NCBI RefSeq assembly: GCF_963678835.1
Contig: NZ_OY787470.1
Location: 434,001 to 498,000, forward strand
DNA length: 64,000 nucleotides
From: an uncultured Desulfuromonas sp.
GTDB lineage: Bacteria; Desulfobacterota; Desulfuromonadia; Desulfuromonadales; Desulfuromonadaceae
Direction of reading: 5' to 3'
A model generated the notes under the pieces. That model saw only the letters and a program-made list of their open reading frames with translations, made no database searches and had not been told where the DNA came from. Positions 43,972 to 53,195 of the stretch are shown piece after piece. A program made the position numbers and the translations under genes. Within the stretch, counting starts at the first letter, position 1. Each line of letters starts with the position of its first letter.

Positions 43972-44296
43972 AGAGATTGATCCCGGTGGTCAGGCTGCCG
44001 TTGAGATGTTGTTGGACCAACACTTGAGGCAATTCGGCAGGTGCGCCGGTAATGACCTGAATGCCGTTGTTGTCAAACAGTTGCTTGGCGCGCTGGCCCA
44101 TGCCGCCGGCAATGATCAGAGTGACCTGCTTTTCAGCCAGCCATTGCGGCAGGACACCCGGCTCATGTGGCGGCGGGGTGACAAATTCGGGACTGCCGAT
44201 TTCGGCATTTTCGTCGACAGTGACAATGGCAAATTTTTCACAGTGGCCGAAATGGGGGGTAAGTTTGCCTTCGGCTGTAGGGATAGCGATTTTCAT
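43961..44296 (-). CDS. NifX/DIMC-type dinitrogenase cofactor-binding-like protein (third copy)
   Basis: A 111-residue protein of the dinitrogenase iron-molybdenum cofactor family (MKIAIPTAEGKLTPHFGHCEKFAIV, with the AGGMGQRAKQLFDNNGIQVI segment). Relatives bind Fe-S or Fe-Mo cluster precursors. The HFGHC segment offers metal ligands. Overlaps the upstream ATPase gene by 4 bp. No nitrogenase genes are in the window. Confidence 0.92.
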   Translation of the reverse strand: MKIAIPTAEGKLTPHFGHCEKFAIVTVDENAEIGSPEFVTPPPHEPGVLPQWLAEKQVTLIIAGGMGQRAKQLFDNNGIQVITGAPAELPQVLVQQHLNGSLTTGINLCDH

Positions 44297-45207
44297 ACAC
44301 GAGACTCCTGGTTTTTCGGTAAGAGGTTTGGGGGTTCAAGAACGGTTACGAGACCGTTGAGGTTATTCCATAGATCGCGAATGGCCATGGCGGCAATGCT
44401 GTCCTGCTGGCGGACCACCGGTTGGGCCTTGAGCTGGGCGTTGACCATATGGCGATCAAACGGGATCAGACCGATGCAGTCCACATGGCGGCGGGCTGCC
44501 GCGTCGCGAATCTGCCGGGTCATGTTGGGGTTGATGTCCCAGCGGTTGACACACAGGCTGCCGGGGATTGAAAAATGTTCCAGCAGGTCGATAATCCGCT
44601 CCATGTCGTGTAACCCCGACAGGGTGGGTTCCGTAACGATCAACACATGGTCGGCACCGGTGATGGAAGCGATAACCGGACAACCAATCCCTGGGGGGCC
44701 GTCAATCAACAACAGGGGGATGTTGTACTTCTTTGCCCATTGATGTGCCTTCTCGCGGACCAAACTGACCAGTTTGCCGGAGTTTTCGGCGCCGACATCA
44801 AGCCGAGCATGGATCATCGCGCCCTGCTCAGTGTGGGACTGATACCATTCTCCACAGCGACGTGGTTCCATGGTGATGACCTGCTGCGGGCAGAAGCGAG
44901 CACATACACCGCACCCTTCACAGCCGGACGGCTGAATGGTGTAGGGCGGTGTGGCACTGATGCCGCCAAATCGGCACAATCGTTGGCATTCACCACATTG
45001 AGTGCAGCCCTGCTCGTCGATTACGGCAATGGTACCGCTGATAAATTCATGGCAGTGGTCGACTTGCGGTGACAGCAGCAGGTGGAGATTGGCCGCATCG
45101 ACATCGCAGTCGGCAATAACGCACTGGTCAGCCAGATCGGCCAGAGCTGCGGTCAAGCTGGTTTTTCCTGTGCCGCCCTTGCCACTGATGATAGTCAGTT
45201 CTTTCAT
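44293..45207 (-). CDS. MinD-type P-loop ATPase with inserted ferredoxin domain (second copy)
   Basis: A 304-residue ATPase. Deviant Walker A GKGGTGKTS at the N-terminus, two 4Fe-4S motifs in the middle (CTQCGECQRLC and CEGCGVCARFCP), then Walker B-type LLLIDGPPGIGCPV. Related to the Mrp/NBP35 cluster carriers. It overlaps its paralogue by 4 bp (ATGA), which suggests the two work as a heterodimer. Role unproven. Confidence 0.93.
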   Translation of the reverse strand: MKELTIISGKGGTGKTSLTAALADLADQCVIADCDVDAANLHLLLSPQVDHCHEFISGTIAVIDEQGCTQCGECQRLCRFGGISATPPYTIQPSGCEGCGVCARFCPQQVITMEPRRCGEWYQSHTEQGAMIHARLDVGAENSGKLVSLVREKAHQWAKKYNIPLLLIDGPPGIGCPVIASITGADHVLIVTEPTLSGLHDMERIIDLLEHFSIPGSLCVNRWDINPNMTRQIRDAAARRHVDCIGLIPFDRHMVNAQLKAQPVVRQQDSIAAMAIRDLWNNLNGLVTVLEPPNLLPKNQESRV

Positions 45208-46052
45208 GACAGAGTCTCCCGATACAGTTTCTCAGCATGATGCAACACTATCCCGAGTTGCGCCTCCAGGCCGGGCAGGGCGTCAAGCAGCCCTTCGCCG
45301 CGTGAATACGCCACGGCCACCCGTTTTTCATACGGCAACTGCAGTAATACCGGGATCCTTTCCCGCCGACAATAGCTGATAATGCTGTTGTCGCCGAGAT
45401 CACTGCGGTTAATGATCACGGCAATGGGGCGCTTGAGTTGACGCACCGTTTCCACGGCTATTTCCAGATCATGCAGGCCGAACGGGGTCGGCTCAGTGAC
45501 CAGCAGGACCATGTCTGCATCCTGGATGGTGGTCGACAAAGGACAGGAGGTCCCCGGTGGACAATCAAGCAGGATCAGCTTTTCTTCGTCTTGATGGCGC
45601 TTCAGGGCCCGAATCAGCGGGGGTGACATCGCCAGGCCAACATCCAGCACACCGCTGAGCAGGTCGATCTTGCCGTGACGGGCTTTGCGAATTACGCCAA
45701 TGCGTTGCTGTTGTTCGCTGATAGCACCGTGGGGGCACACCAGACGACAGCCGCCGCAGCTGTGACACAATCCGTCAAACAGAACCGTTTCGGTTGGCAG
45801 GCAGGCCAGGGCGTTAAACGCGCAAAAATCACCACACGCCCCACAATGCTGGCAGCGCTGTTCATCAATGCGTGGCACCGGCACTGTGACAATTTCACAA
45901 TCCGTCGCGGCCTGCTCAAAAAACAGATGGCTGTTGGGTTCTTCGACATCGCAGTCGAGCAGTTGAACCGGTCTGTCGGCGACCTGGGCCAGAGCAACGG
46001 ATAGCGTCGTTTTGCCGGTCCCTCCCTTGCCGGAAGCGATGGCGAGTTTCAT
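45204..46052 (-). CDS. MinD-type P-loop ATPase with inserted ferredoxin domain (first copy)
   Basis: A 282-residue paralogue of the next gene: GKGGTGKTTLS, Fe-S motifs CQHCGACGDFC and CHSCGGCRLVCP, then LILLDCPPGTSCPL. Such tandem pairs with DIMC proteins are found across anaerobes and lack a defined substrate. It overlaps the upstream DIMC gene by 4 bp. Confidence 0.93.
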   Translation of the reverse strand: MKLAIASGKGGTGKTTLSVALAQVADRPVQLLDCDVEEPNSHLFFEQAATDCEIVTVPVPRIDEQRCQHCGACGDFCAFNALACLPTETVLFDGLCHSCGGCRLVCPHGAISEQQQRIGVIRKARHGKIDLLSGVLDVGLAMSPPLIRALKRHQDEEKLILLDCPPGTSCPLSTTIQDADMVLLVTEPTPFGLHDLEIAVETVRQLKRPIAVIINRSDLGDNSIISYCRRERIPVLLQLPYEKRVAVAYSRGEGLLDALPGLEAQLGIVLHHAEKLYRETLS

Positions 46053-46417
46053 ACTTCACCCCAATGGCCCTCAACTGTGGCAGCCTGAGTTGGCGAAAGC
46101 TGACCATTCTTTAGCTTTTCAAGTGCCTCACTGATGACAATTGGCGGCGTTGGGTACACGGTAATATCTGAGCGATTTAACAGGGTAAACGCTTTTGGGC
46201 CGCATTGTCCGGTAATGACGGCGTTGACATTGTTTTGAATCAGGCGCGTGGCGCTTTGAATGCCGGCGCCTTGTGCGGACTGGCGGTTTTGGGTGTTTTC
46301 AATCACTTCGAAGGATTCCTGCTCGGTATCGACAATCACAAAGCGTTCGCTGCGACCGAAGCGGGTGTCCACCAAAGCATTGAGATCGGTTCCTTGGGTA
46401 CTGAAAGCTATTTTCAT
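46049..46417 (-). CDS. NifX/DIMC-type protein (second copy)
   Basis: A 122-residue protein (MKIAFSTQGTDLNALVDTRFGRSERFVIVD; VNAVITGQCGPKAFTLL). ATG 46417 has an AGAGGA site; an upstream in-frame ATG at 46435 is less likely. The single Cys lies in the GQCGPKA loop where family members place a metal-binding residue. Confidence 0.92.
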   Translation of the reverse strand: MKIAFSTQGTDLNALVDTRFGRSERFVIVDTEQESFEVIENTQNRQSAQGAGIQSATRLIQNNVNAVITGQCGPKAFTLLNRSDITVYPTPPIVISEALEKLKNGQLSPTQAATVEGHWGEV

Positions 46418-46481
46418 GGTTCCTCTGTTCATCACGGCGGCCTATCGCCGCCGTGATGCCTTGAATTGCTGATGAAAAAAA

Positions 46482-46733
46482 TCAGTTGCGTTGTCGGCCG
46501 AGTTCTTCCAGCGATTTGCTCATGGTGTTGAGCTGTTGTTGCATCTCGTCCATTTGCTGACGCAGGGCTGTGTCATTGGTGTTGTCGAGACGGCGAATGC
46601 CTTGCCGCATCATTTGCTGACGGCCCATACCGCGGCCAGCCCCACCGTTGCGTTGTCCACGGCCGCAACGACCGGCACCGCGACCCGTCATGGGGCCATC
46701 TCCTAAAGGTCCTGTTCCGTTTTGATTGGGCAT
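46482..46733 (-). CDS. DUF5320-like Gly/Arg-rich small protein
   Basis: An 83-residue protein. The first half matches the family opening (NGTGPLGDGPMTGRGAGRC) and is rich in Gly and Arg; the second half is a coiled coil (ALRQQMDEMQQQLNTMSKSLEELGRQ). These proteins are almost always beside DIMC and MinD-type genes. Function unknown. Confidence 0.85.
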   Translation of the reverse strand: MPNQNGTGPLGDGPMTGRGAGRCGRGQRNGGAGRGMGRQQMMRQGIRRLDNTNDTALRQQMDEMQQQLNTMSKSLEELGRQRN

Positions 46734-46751
46734 GATCGACTCCTTTATAAA

Positions 46752-47144
46752 TTATTTCGGGGGGCGCAGCATCATCTGTCTGTTGCGTCGTCCGCGTCGC
46801 TGTCGTCCGGCACCGCCACAACCCGGCATCGGAAAGTGGTGTTCCAGCGGCAGGTGGTTAAGCCAGCCGTCAATGACAGCATGGCAGGGTCCGGCGATGA
46901 AACGGTATACTGTAATTCCGTAACCATCCGCCGCGTAGTAACTGCTGCAGGTCATGGCACCGCACACCAATGTAGTGACCTGCTGTTGCTTGAGAAACCA
47001 CAGTTTTTCCAAGGCGGAACCTTCGGGAAGGGACAATTGTTGCCAGGGCTGGTTCGACTGTTCATCGACAACGATCAGCTGACTGGCCACATCAAATACC
47101 GGCGCAATGCGGTCATTCCAAATAGTAAATCCTGCAGTAGCCAC
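46752..47144 (-). CDS. NifX/DIMC-type protein (first copy) with Cys/Arg-rich tail
   Basis: A 130-residue protein: TIWNDRIAPVFDVASQLIVVD is the family opening, LVCGAMTCSS follows, and the tail PMPGCGGAGRQRRGRRNRQM is basic. First gene of the operon, some 35 bp downstream of the predicted sigma-54 start site. GGAGCTG ribosome site. Confidence 0.88.
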   Translation of the reverse strand: MATAGFTIWNDRIAPVFDVASQLIVVDEQSNQPWQQLSLPEGSALEKLWFLKQQQVTTLVCGAMTCSSYYAADGYGITVYRFIAGPCHAVIDGWLNHLPLEHHFPMPGCGGAGRQRRGRRNRQMMLRPPK

Positions 47145-47191
47145 AGGCAGCTCCTTCCCGCGTGGTTTCTAGAGTGTTGTTTGACCATAAA

Positions 47192-47207
47192 AGCAAGAGG
47201 GGTGCCA
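47192..47207 (-). promoter_or_regulatory. Sigma-54 promoter for the DIMC/MinD operon
   Basis: Minus strand TGGCACCCCTCTTGCT: GG and GC 10 bases apart and a near-perfect consensus. Possible activator sites lie upstream: CGCAT-TT-ATGCG and GCCA-TAT-TGGC between about 47290 and 47330. Confidence 0.85.
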
Positions 47208-47346
47208 TCGTCTGATTTTTGGGTGGATTTTTGTTTTATCTATTCGACTTTGTTGATTTTTTTTATTTTTATTTTGGTGGATACCTGGTGCGCCATATTG
47301 GCATGAATGACGCATTTATGCGACGGTTGCGGTGGGGGGAGTTGCG

Positions 47347-48723
47347 TTATTGCGACGCTGTGTTGTGGCGTCCATCCTGATCGGGCAGGGAGATGTTTAA
47401 TGCCGTAATCTTACGGTAAAGCGTAGCTTTGTGGATGTTGAGTTCGCGCGCCGTGGCAGCGCGGTTGAAGTGGTTGCGTCTCAGGGCTGCGAGGATCACC
47501 TGCCGCTCGTGTTGCTGGCGGCTGGCGCGCATGGCTTGGGCTCCGCTGTCAGTGGCTCCCTGCTGCAATGCTGCCGGTAAGCAGGACAGGTCGATTTCGC
47601 TGGATTTGCACAGCACAAAGGCCCGTTCGACCACGTTTTCGAGTTCGCGCACATTGCCCGGCCAGTGGTGGGCCATCAGGGCGCTGAGCGCCGCCGGTGT
47701 GACGGTGGTGATGTTCTTATGTTGCAGCTGGTTGAAGCGTTGGATGAAGTGATCGACCAGCAATGGCAGATCTTCCATGCGCTGGCGCAGAGGAGGCAGA
47801 TCGATCTGTACGACCTGAATACGATAGAACAGGTCGCGGCGGAAGGTTCCCTCTTCGACCAGTTGCTCCAGATTACGATTGGTGGCGGCCAGGATGCGGG
47901 CACGGCAAGGTTCACTGTGGTTGGAGCCGAGTGGTTCAAACTGATGTTCCTGCAGCACGCGCAACAGGCGGACCTGCAACGCCTGGCTGATTTCTCCGAT
48001 TTCGTCGAGAAACAGGGTGCCGCGTCCGGCGGCGGCAAAGCGTCCCGCTTTGTCGGCGACGGCACCGGTAAACGCCCCTTTTTTGTGGCCGAACAGCTCG
48101 GATTCGAGCAGCGTGTCGGGCAAGGCACCGCAATTGATGGCAACAAATGGCTGTTCGGCGCGGTCACTGATGCTGTGGATAGCACGGGCAACCAGCTCTT
48201 TGCCGGTGCCGGTTTCTCCCTGGATCAGCACCGTGCTGCTGCTGGCGGCCACAGCGGTGATCAGCTGGAAGATGTCGTGCATCACTGGGCTGTTGCTGAC
48301 CAGATCGCCCAGCTGGCGTTGGCCGCTGAGTTGCTTGCGCAGCGCTTCCACTTCGGTGAGATCGCGAAATGTTTCGGCACCGCCGATGATGTGACCGTGA
48401 CTGTCGCGTAGCACAGCGGTGGAGATACTGATGGGGATGCGGCGGCCCGAGGCATTGATCATGTAGCCGGTGCGGTTGATAATCGGTTTGCCGTCGGACA
48501 GGGTCTGACGCAAGGCGCAGTGGTTTTCGCACATGCTGGAGCGGAACACCTCCGAGCACAACTGGCCGATGGCTTGGTCGCGCGGCGTGTCGGTAATTTC
48601 CTCGGCGGCACGATTAAATGAGGTGATGCGCCAGTCCTTGTCGACAGTGAATACACCGTCACTGATGCTCTCGAGAATCGCCTCGGTGGAGGTGGTTAGC
48701 TTATCCTTATCCTGTTTGGCCAT
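47347..48723 (-). CDS. PAS-domain sigma-54 enhancer-binding regulator
   Basis: A 458-residue activator without a receiver domain. The N-terminal PAS (about 15-130) contains a cysteine group (CSEVFRSSMCENHC) that could hold a metal or sense redox. The AAA+ domain has GETGTGKE and the GAFTGA loop, and a Fis-type HTH ends the protein (HFNRAATARELNIHKATLYRKI). It sits upstream of the sigma-54 operon and is its likely regulator. Confidence 0.92.
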   Translation of the reverse strand: MAKQDKDKLTTSTEAILESISDGVFTVDKDWRITSFNRAAEEITDTPRDQAIGQLCSEVFRSSMCENHCALRQTLSDGKPIINRTGYMINASGRRIPISISTAVLRDSHGHIIGGAETFRDLTEVEALRKQLSGQRQLGDLVSNSPVMHDIFQLITAVAASSSTVLIQGETGTGKELVARAIHSISDRAEQPFVAINCGALPDTLLESELFGHKKGAFTGAVADKAGRFAAAGRGTLFLDEIGEISQALQVRLLRVLQEHQFEPLGSNHSEPCRARILAATNRNLEQLVEEGTFRRDLFYRIQVVQIDLPPLRQRMEDLPLLVDHFIQRFNQLQHKNITTVTPAALSALMAHHWPGNVRELENVVERAFVLCKSSEIDLSCLPAALQQGATDSGAQAMRASRQQHERQVILAALRRNHFNRAATARELNIHKATLYRKITALNISLPDQDGRHNTASQ

Positions 48724-48734
48724 GGTTCGCCCTG

Positions 48735-50243
48735 TTAGCCGGCACCGATCTCAAATTGTTCGATGTGGAAATTGGGCCGGGCGATAATGGTGATCTGTTT
48801 CTGATAATGGCGTTCCAATTCATCGATCACACCGCTCTCTTCATCGTAAAGCAGCGCGGCAACATCGGGATGAACCTGCAGGTTGATCCGGTAGCCGGGC
48901 AGATCGTTCATCTCCCGCTTCAGTTTACGGAAGATCTCAAACACCATGGTCGTGCGGCTCTTGATGTAACCGGTTCCCTCGCAATAGGGGCAGGGTTCGC
49001 ACAGGGTGCGACCGATGCTTTCGCGCACCCGCTTGCGCGTCATCTCGACCAGACCCAGCTCGGAGATTTTGAGAATGTTGGTTTTGCTTTTGTCGTTTTT
49101 CAGAGCCTCTTCCAAAGCGCTATGCACCTGCTCGCGGTGAGCTTCCTTCTCCATGTCGATGAAATCGATGATGATCAGGCCGCCGATATTGCGCAGACGC
49201 AGCTGATAGGCGACCTCGCGTACCGCTTCGAGGTTGGTCTTGAGGATGGTGTCCTCAAGATTGCGTTTGCCGACAAAACGACCGGTGTTGACATCGACGG
49301 CAGTCAGGGCTTCAGTCTGCTCAATGATGATATAGCCGCCGCTTTTCAGCCATACTTTTCGGCCCAATGCCCGGGCGATCTCCACTTCAAGACCGTATGT
49401 GTCGAACAGCGGTTCGTTTTTGTCATGCAGCTCAATGGTGTATTGCTGTTTGGGCATGTAGGTGCCGAGGAACTGGACGATTTTATCGTACTCACTTTGC
49501 GAATCAACGACAATATGGCGGATATCTTCGGTGAGGATGTCACGCAACACCTTGCTGGTGACGTCGAGGTCGGAGTGGATCAGGCACGGGGCTTCGGCAT
49601 CCTTCTGACGCGAATCGATATCTTTCCATAATTCAGAGAGATACAGCATGTCGGCACGCAGATCCTCCTCGCTTTTTCCTTCAGCTGCGGTGCGGACGAT
49701 ATAGCCACTGCCGGCCGGGCGGATCTCTTCCACGGTGGCACGCAGCCGTTCCTTCTCTTCCTCATTTTCGATACGCCGTGAGATGCCGATGTGGTCGATT
49801 GTCGGCATGTAAACCAGATGGCGACCGGGCAGGGAGATGTGAGAGGTGATGCGTGCACCCTTGGTGCCGAGAGGTTCCTTGGCAATCTGGGCGAGGATTA
49901 CCTGGCCCTCCTGAAGCAGGTCTTCAATGGGCGGCAGTGGTTTCTCCTCCATCCCTTCATCGCCAGGGTCGGCGCTGGTGCTGCGTCCGTCAACGTAATC
50001 GACCACGGCATCCATTTCGTCAATCACGTCAGCAACGTAAAGAAAACCGGCCTTTTCCAGACCGATATCGACAAAGGCGGCCTGCATGCCGGGAAGCACG
50101 CGGATCACTTTACCCTTGTAGATGTTGCCGACGATGCCACGATCGCAGCAGCGTTCGATGTAGAGTTCGGCGATGTGGCCGTTTTCCTGCAAGGCGACGC
50201 GGGTTTCGCGCGAGGTGGTGTTGATGACCAGCTTTTTGGTCAT
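48735..50243 (-). CDS. rng: Ribonuclease G
   Basis: A 502-residue RNase E/G family endonuclease that matures 16S rRNA ends and degrades mRNA. S1 domain at the N-terminus (IVGNIYKGKVIRVLPGMQAAFVDIG), catalytic metal site in TAVDVNTGRF and IIDFIDM, and the Zn-link CEPCPYCEGTG. No long C-terminal scaffold, so RNase G rather than E. 11 bp before the downstream PAS regulator. Confidence 0.95.
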   Translation of the reverse strand: MTKKLVINTTSRETRVALQENGHIAELYIERCCDRGIVGNIYKGKVIRVLPGMQAAFVDIGLEKAGFLYVADVIDEMDAVVDYVDGRSTSADPGDEGMEEKPLPPIEDLLQEGQVILAQIAKEPLGTKGARITSHISLPGRHLVYMPTIDHIGISRRIENEEEKERLRATVEEIRPAGSGYIVRTAAEGKSEEDLRADMLYLSELWKDIDSRQKDAEAPCLIHSDLDVTSKVLRDILTEDIRHIVVDSQSEYDKIVQFLGTYMPKQQYTIELHDKNEPLFDTYGLEVEIARALGRKVWLKSGGYIIIEQTEALTAVDVNTGRFVGKRNLEDTILKTNLEAVREVAYQLRLRNIGGLIIIDFIDMEKEAHREQVHSALEEALKNDKSKTNILKISELGLVEMTRKRVRESIGRTLCEPCPYCEGTGYIKSRTTMVFEIFRKLKREMNDLPGYRINLQVHPDVAALLYDEESGVIDELERHYQKQITIIARPNFHIEQFEIGAG

Positions 50244-50343
50244 GGGAGACTCCTTTTTATAGAAAGAAAAGCAAAATAAGTGTTTTGTTTATTTTGTAAG
50301 GGCGCAGCAAGAAAAAAGGGTGTCGCGCTTGTTGACGGCATCC

Positions 50344-50525
50344 GCTCACTAAGCTTGGTGCCCACGTGACGTGGACTTCCGCGCCCACACGTCGGGTCCC
50401 CTCTCTTTATTCACTTACCCTGCGATGTCGGCAAAAGCTTGGCCTGTTTACAACAGCCCTCAAACACGTTGCCGACAAACATCGCAGTGACGTTCACTCC
50501 GTTCGGCGCTGTATGTGTCTTCGTG
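50344..50525. repeat. Solitary inverted, diverged copy of part of the 575-bp repeat
   Basis: Read on the minus strand it gives CGCCGAACGGAGTGAACGTC, then TTGTCGGCAAC, TTTTGCCGACATCGCA and GGGCGCGGAAGTCCACGTCACG in the same order as the array units. The hairpins are partly degraded. It lies between the radical SAM gene and rng, showing the element occurs outside the two arrays and in both orientations. Confidence 0.75.
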
Positions 50526-50533
50526 ACGCCGAT

Positions 50534-53047
50534 TCAGTCCTCAAACGACTCGGGAACCTCCAGGGTTACGGCTGTTTTGCAGATGCGCAGGCTGCGGACT
50601 TCGTGATCGCCGAGGCCGAGCAGGTGTGCGGCGATGGCGACCGGGCTGCCTTTGCGCAGGGTCATGATCAGGGCATTCTGTTCCAGGTGCAGGGCTTCAA
50701 CATCGCCACGGATGTCCATTTCGACCACTTTGTTGCCCTTGTTACGTTGTACGATAACATGGTCGGCGTCCAGAAATGGATCAATTTGTTCACTTACTCG
50801 CTGGCGAACGGTTTCATCCAGGGGGACGCGGTAGTCACTGGCGACAATACAGCTGCCCGGTGACGGCATGCGCCAATGAATATTTTCGACCGATGTCACG
50901 GCAAAGCCGCTAGGCAACTCTGCGGCTAATTGTTGACAAAGTTGCTTGCTGTCGATGGGTTGGAACAGCTCGACATCGACCACTTCGCTGATGCTTTCCA
51001 CGCCGGTGGGCAGGGCATCGGGAAACGACAGCCGTGGATGGGGGTGAAATCCTTGGGAAAAACGGACCGGCGCATTAATGCGACGCAAGGCGCGCTGGAT
51101 AACGGTCATGAACTCCAGGTGGCTGACAAAGCGCGCCTGATCGGTCTTGTGCAGACACAGGCGAACTTTGTAGCGTTCGTCACCCTGGCTTGGTTTGGCC
51201 TGCGGCGTCGCGAACTGTGGCTGGGCTTCGGCATAGCGCATGCGCAACTGGTTAAAATCGCACACGCCGCAGCCGCTGCACGGTCCGGTACGGCAGTCCG
51301 GGGTGTAGTGTTCGGCCAGAGCATTGCGGCGCTCGGCGAGGAAGAACGTTTTTTCAATGCCGCAATCGATATGATCCCAGGGCAGGATCTCCGCTTCATT
51401 GCGGGCACGCAGATAAAAATCGCTGTCGATACCGCAGTCGGCAAAGGCCTGCTGCCAGCGGCTGAATTCGAAGTGGTCGCGCCAACCGTCAAAACAGCTC
51501 CCCAGTTCGACCGCTTTTTCCAGCACTGCTCCGAGACGCCGGTCACCGCGGGCAAACACACCTTCGAGGTAAGACAGTTCGGCTTCGTGCCATTTCAGGC
51601 GTAGTTTTTTGCGCTGCAATGCATCGCGTAAGTAGTGCTGGCGTTCCACGGTTTCAGCAATGCTTAACTGTGCTTCCCACTGGAATGGCGTGTGCGCCTT
51701 GGGCACAAAGGTGGAGACCGCGACGTTGACGTCACCGCCACCTTCGGTGCCTTTGGCGCAACGCTTGACCTGGCGGGCCAGCTCGACGATGGCGTCAAGG
51801 TCGTCACGGGTTTCCGTGGGCAGTCCCATCATAAAGTAGAGTTTGATCAGCCGCCAGCCCAGGGTGTAGATGGTGCGGGCCGTGTCCAGAAGATCGTCGG
51901 CTTTGATCCCTTTGTTGATCACATCGCGCAACCGGTCGGTTCCAGCCTCCGGTGCCAGAGTGAAGCCGGTCTTGCGCACTTTGCGCACCTCTTCGATCAG
52001 CTCGTCGGTCAGGGAGCCGACCCGCAGACTCGGCAGCGACACGGCCACGCGTTCCTCGGCGTAACGGGCCATGAGGTGTTTGAGTAGCGGTTCAATGGCG
52101 GTGTAGTCGCCACTGGACAGCGACAACAACGACACTTCGTCGTAGCCGCTGTGTTTCAGGGCGGTGTCGATGAGCTTGGCGATGGTCTCCGCCTTGCGTT
52201 CGCGTACCGGCCGATAGATGTACCCGGCCTGACAAAACCGGCAGCCGCGTGTGCAGCCGCGGGCGATCTCCACGGCAACGCGATCGTGAACGGTGTGCAT
52301 GAATGGGATCACCGGTTTGTCGGGATACACAGCGCTGTCGAGGTCGGTAATGAAGCGTCGTTTCACTTTTTGGATATCGGCATCGAGTGCGTTACGTTCT
52401 TGAATGTGCCCCTCGTCATCGTAGTGAAACTCAAATAAGTGGGGCAGGTAGATGCCGTCAATCTGTTTGAGACGATCATAGCATTGTTGACGGTTTTCCC
52501 CGGCGTGGCGGCTGTCGCGCACCGCCTGGCACAGTTCAATGATCGCCTCTTCGCCGTCACCGATCAGAGCCAGGTCGATAAAATCAGCCAGGGGTTCCGG
52601 GTTGTAGGCGCACGGGCCGCCGACCACGATCAGCGGGTGACTGTCGTTCCGCTGGTCGCGGCGCAGGGGAATGCCGGCCAGTTTGAGCATGGTCAGCACA
52701 TTGGTGTAGCACAGCTCATATTGGAGACTGAAGCCGATCAGGTCGAATTCACCCAACGGTGTTTGCGATTCCAGCGATAGCAGGGAGATGCCCTGATCAT
52801 CCATTTCTGCGGCCATGTCCGGCCACGGGCAATAGCTGCGTTCCGCGCCAATCCAGGGTTGGCCGTTAAGCACGCGGTAAAGGATGGACGAGCCGAGATG
52901 GCTCATGCCGATTTCATAGGTATCGGGAAATGCTAAGGCAAAGCGCAGCTCAACCTGGCTGGGGTCTTTATGGATACTTCCCGCCTCGCCGCCGATATAG
53001 CGGGCCGGACGGTTGATGTGCAGCAGGGCATCGCAGGAATTCATCAT
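50534..53047 (-). CDS. TIGR03960-type radical SAM protein fused to a TIGR03936 (DUF2344) domain
   Basis: An 837-residue protein. The N-terminal B12-binding-like region includes IGMSHLGSSILYRVLN. The radical SAM core has CTRGCRFCQAG (CxxxCxxC) near residue 268. Near 620 is a Cys group (CRTGPCSGCGVCDF), and the last 200 residues form the DUF2344 domain (VSHLEFMTVIQRALRRINAPVRFSQGFHPHP). The pairing with rng is conserved in many bacteria, and a role in tRNA or rRNA modification has been suggested but not settled. Confidence 0.93.
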   Translation of the reverse strand: MMNSCDALLHINRPARYIGGEAGSIHKDPSQVELRFALAFPDTYEIGMSHLGSSILYRVLNGQPWIGAERSYCPWPDMAAEMDDQGISLLSLESQTPLGEFDLIGFSLQYELCYTNVLTMLKLAGIPLRRDQRNDSHPLIVVGGPCAYNPEPLADFIDLALIGDGEEAIIELCQAVRDSRHAGENRQQCYDRLKQIDGIYLPHLFEFHYDDEGHIQERNALDADIQKVKRRFITDLDSAVYPDKPVIPFMHTVHDRVAVEIARGCTRGCRFCQAGYIYRPVRERKAETIAKLIDTALKHSGYDEVSLLSLSSGDYTAIEPLLKHLMARYAEERVAVSLPSLRVGSLTDELIEEVRKVRKTGFTLAPEAGTDRLRDVINKGIKADDLLDTARTIYTLGWRLIKLYFMMGLPTETRDDLDAIVELARQVKRCAKGTEGGGDVNVAVSTFVPKAHTPFQWEAQLSIAETVERQHYLRDALQRKKLRLKWHEAELSYLEGVFARGDRRLGAVLEKAVELGSCFDGWRDHFEFSRWQQAFADCGIDSDFYLRARNEAEILPWDHIDCGIEKTFFLAERRNALAEHYTPDCRTGPCSGCGVCDFNQLRMRYAEAQPQFATPQAKPSQGDERYKVRLCLHKTDQARFVSHLEFMTVIQRALRRINAPVRFSQGFHPHPRLSFPDALPTGVESISEVVDVELFQPIDSKQLCQQLAAELPSGFAVTSVENIHWRMPSPGSCIVASDYRVPLDETVRQRVSEQIDPFLDADHVIVQRNKGNKVVEMDIRGDVEALHLEQNALIMTLRKGSPVAIAAHLLGLGDHEVRSLRICKTAVTLEVPESFED

Positions 53048-53195
53048 TGTCTTTCAACGGTGTCGTGTTAAATTAAGGGGCTGTTTGGGGCAATTATGCC
53101 ATTTTCTGGCATGTTGCGCCAGCAAACCACGCAATCTACAATGTCGCTTGCGGCACTGACAAGTTTTTTGTTTTTTAACTGTAAGGAGGGAACAC

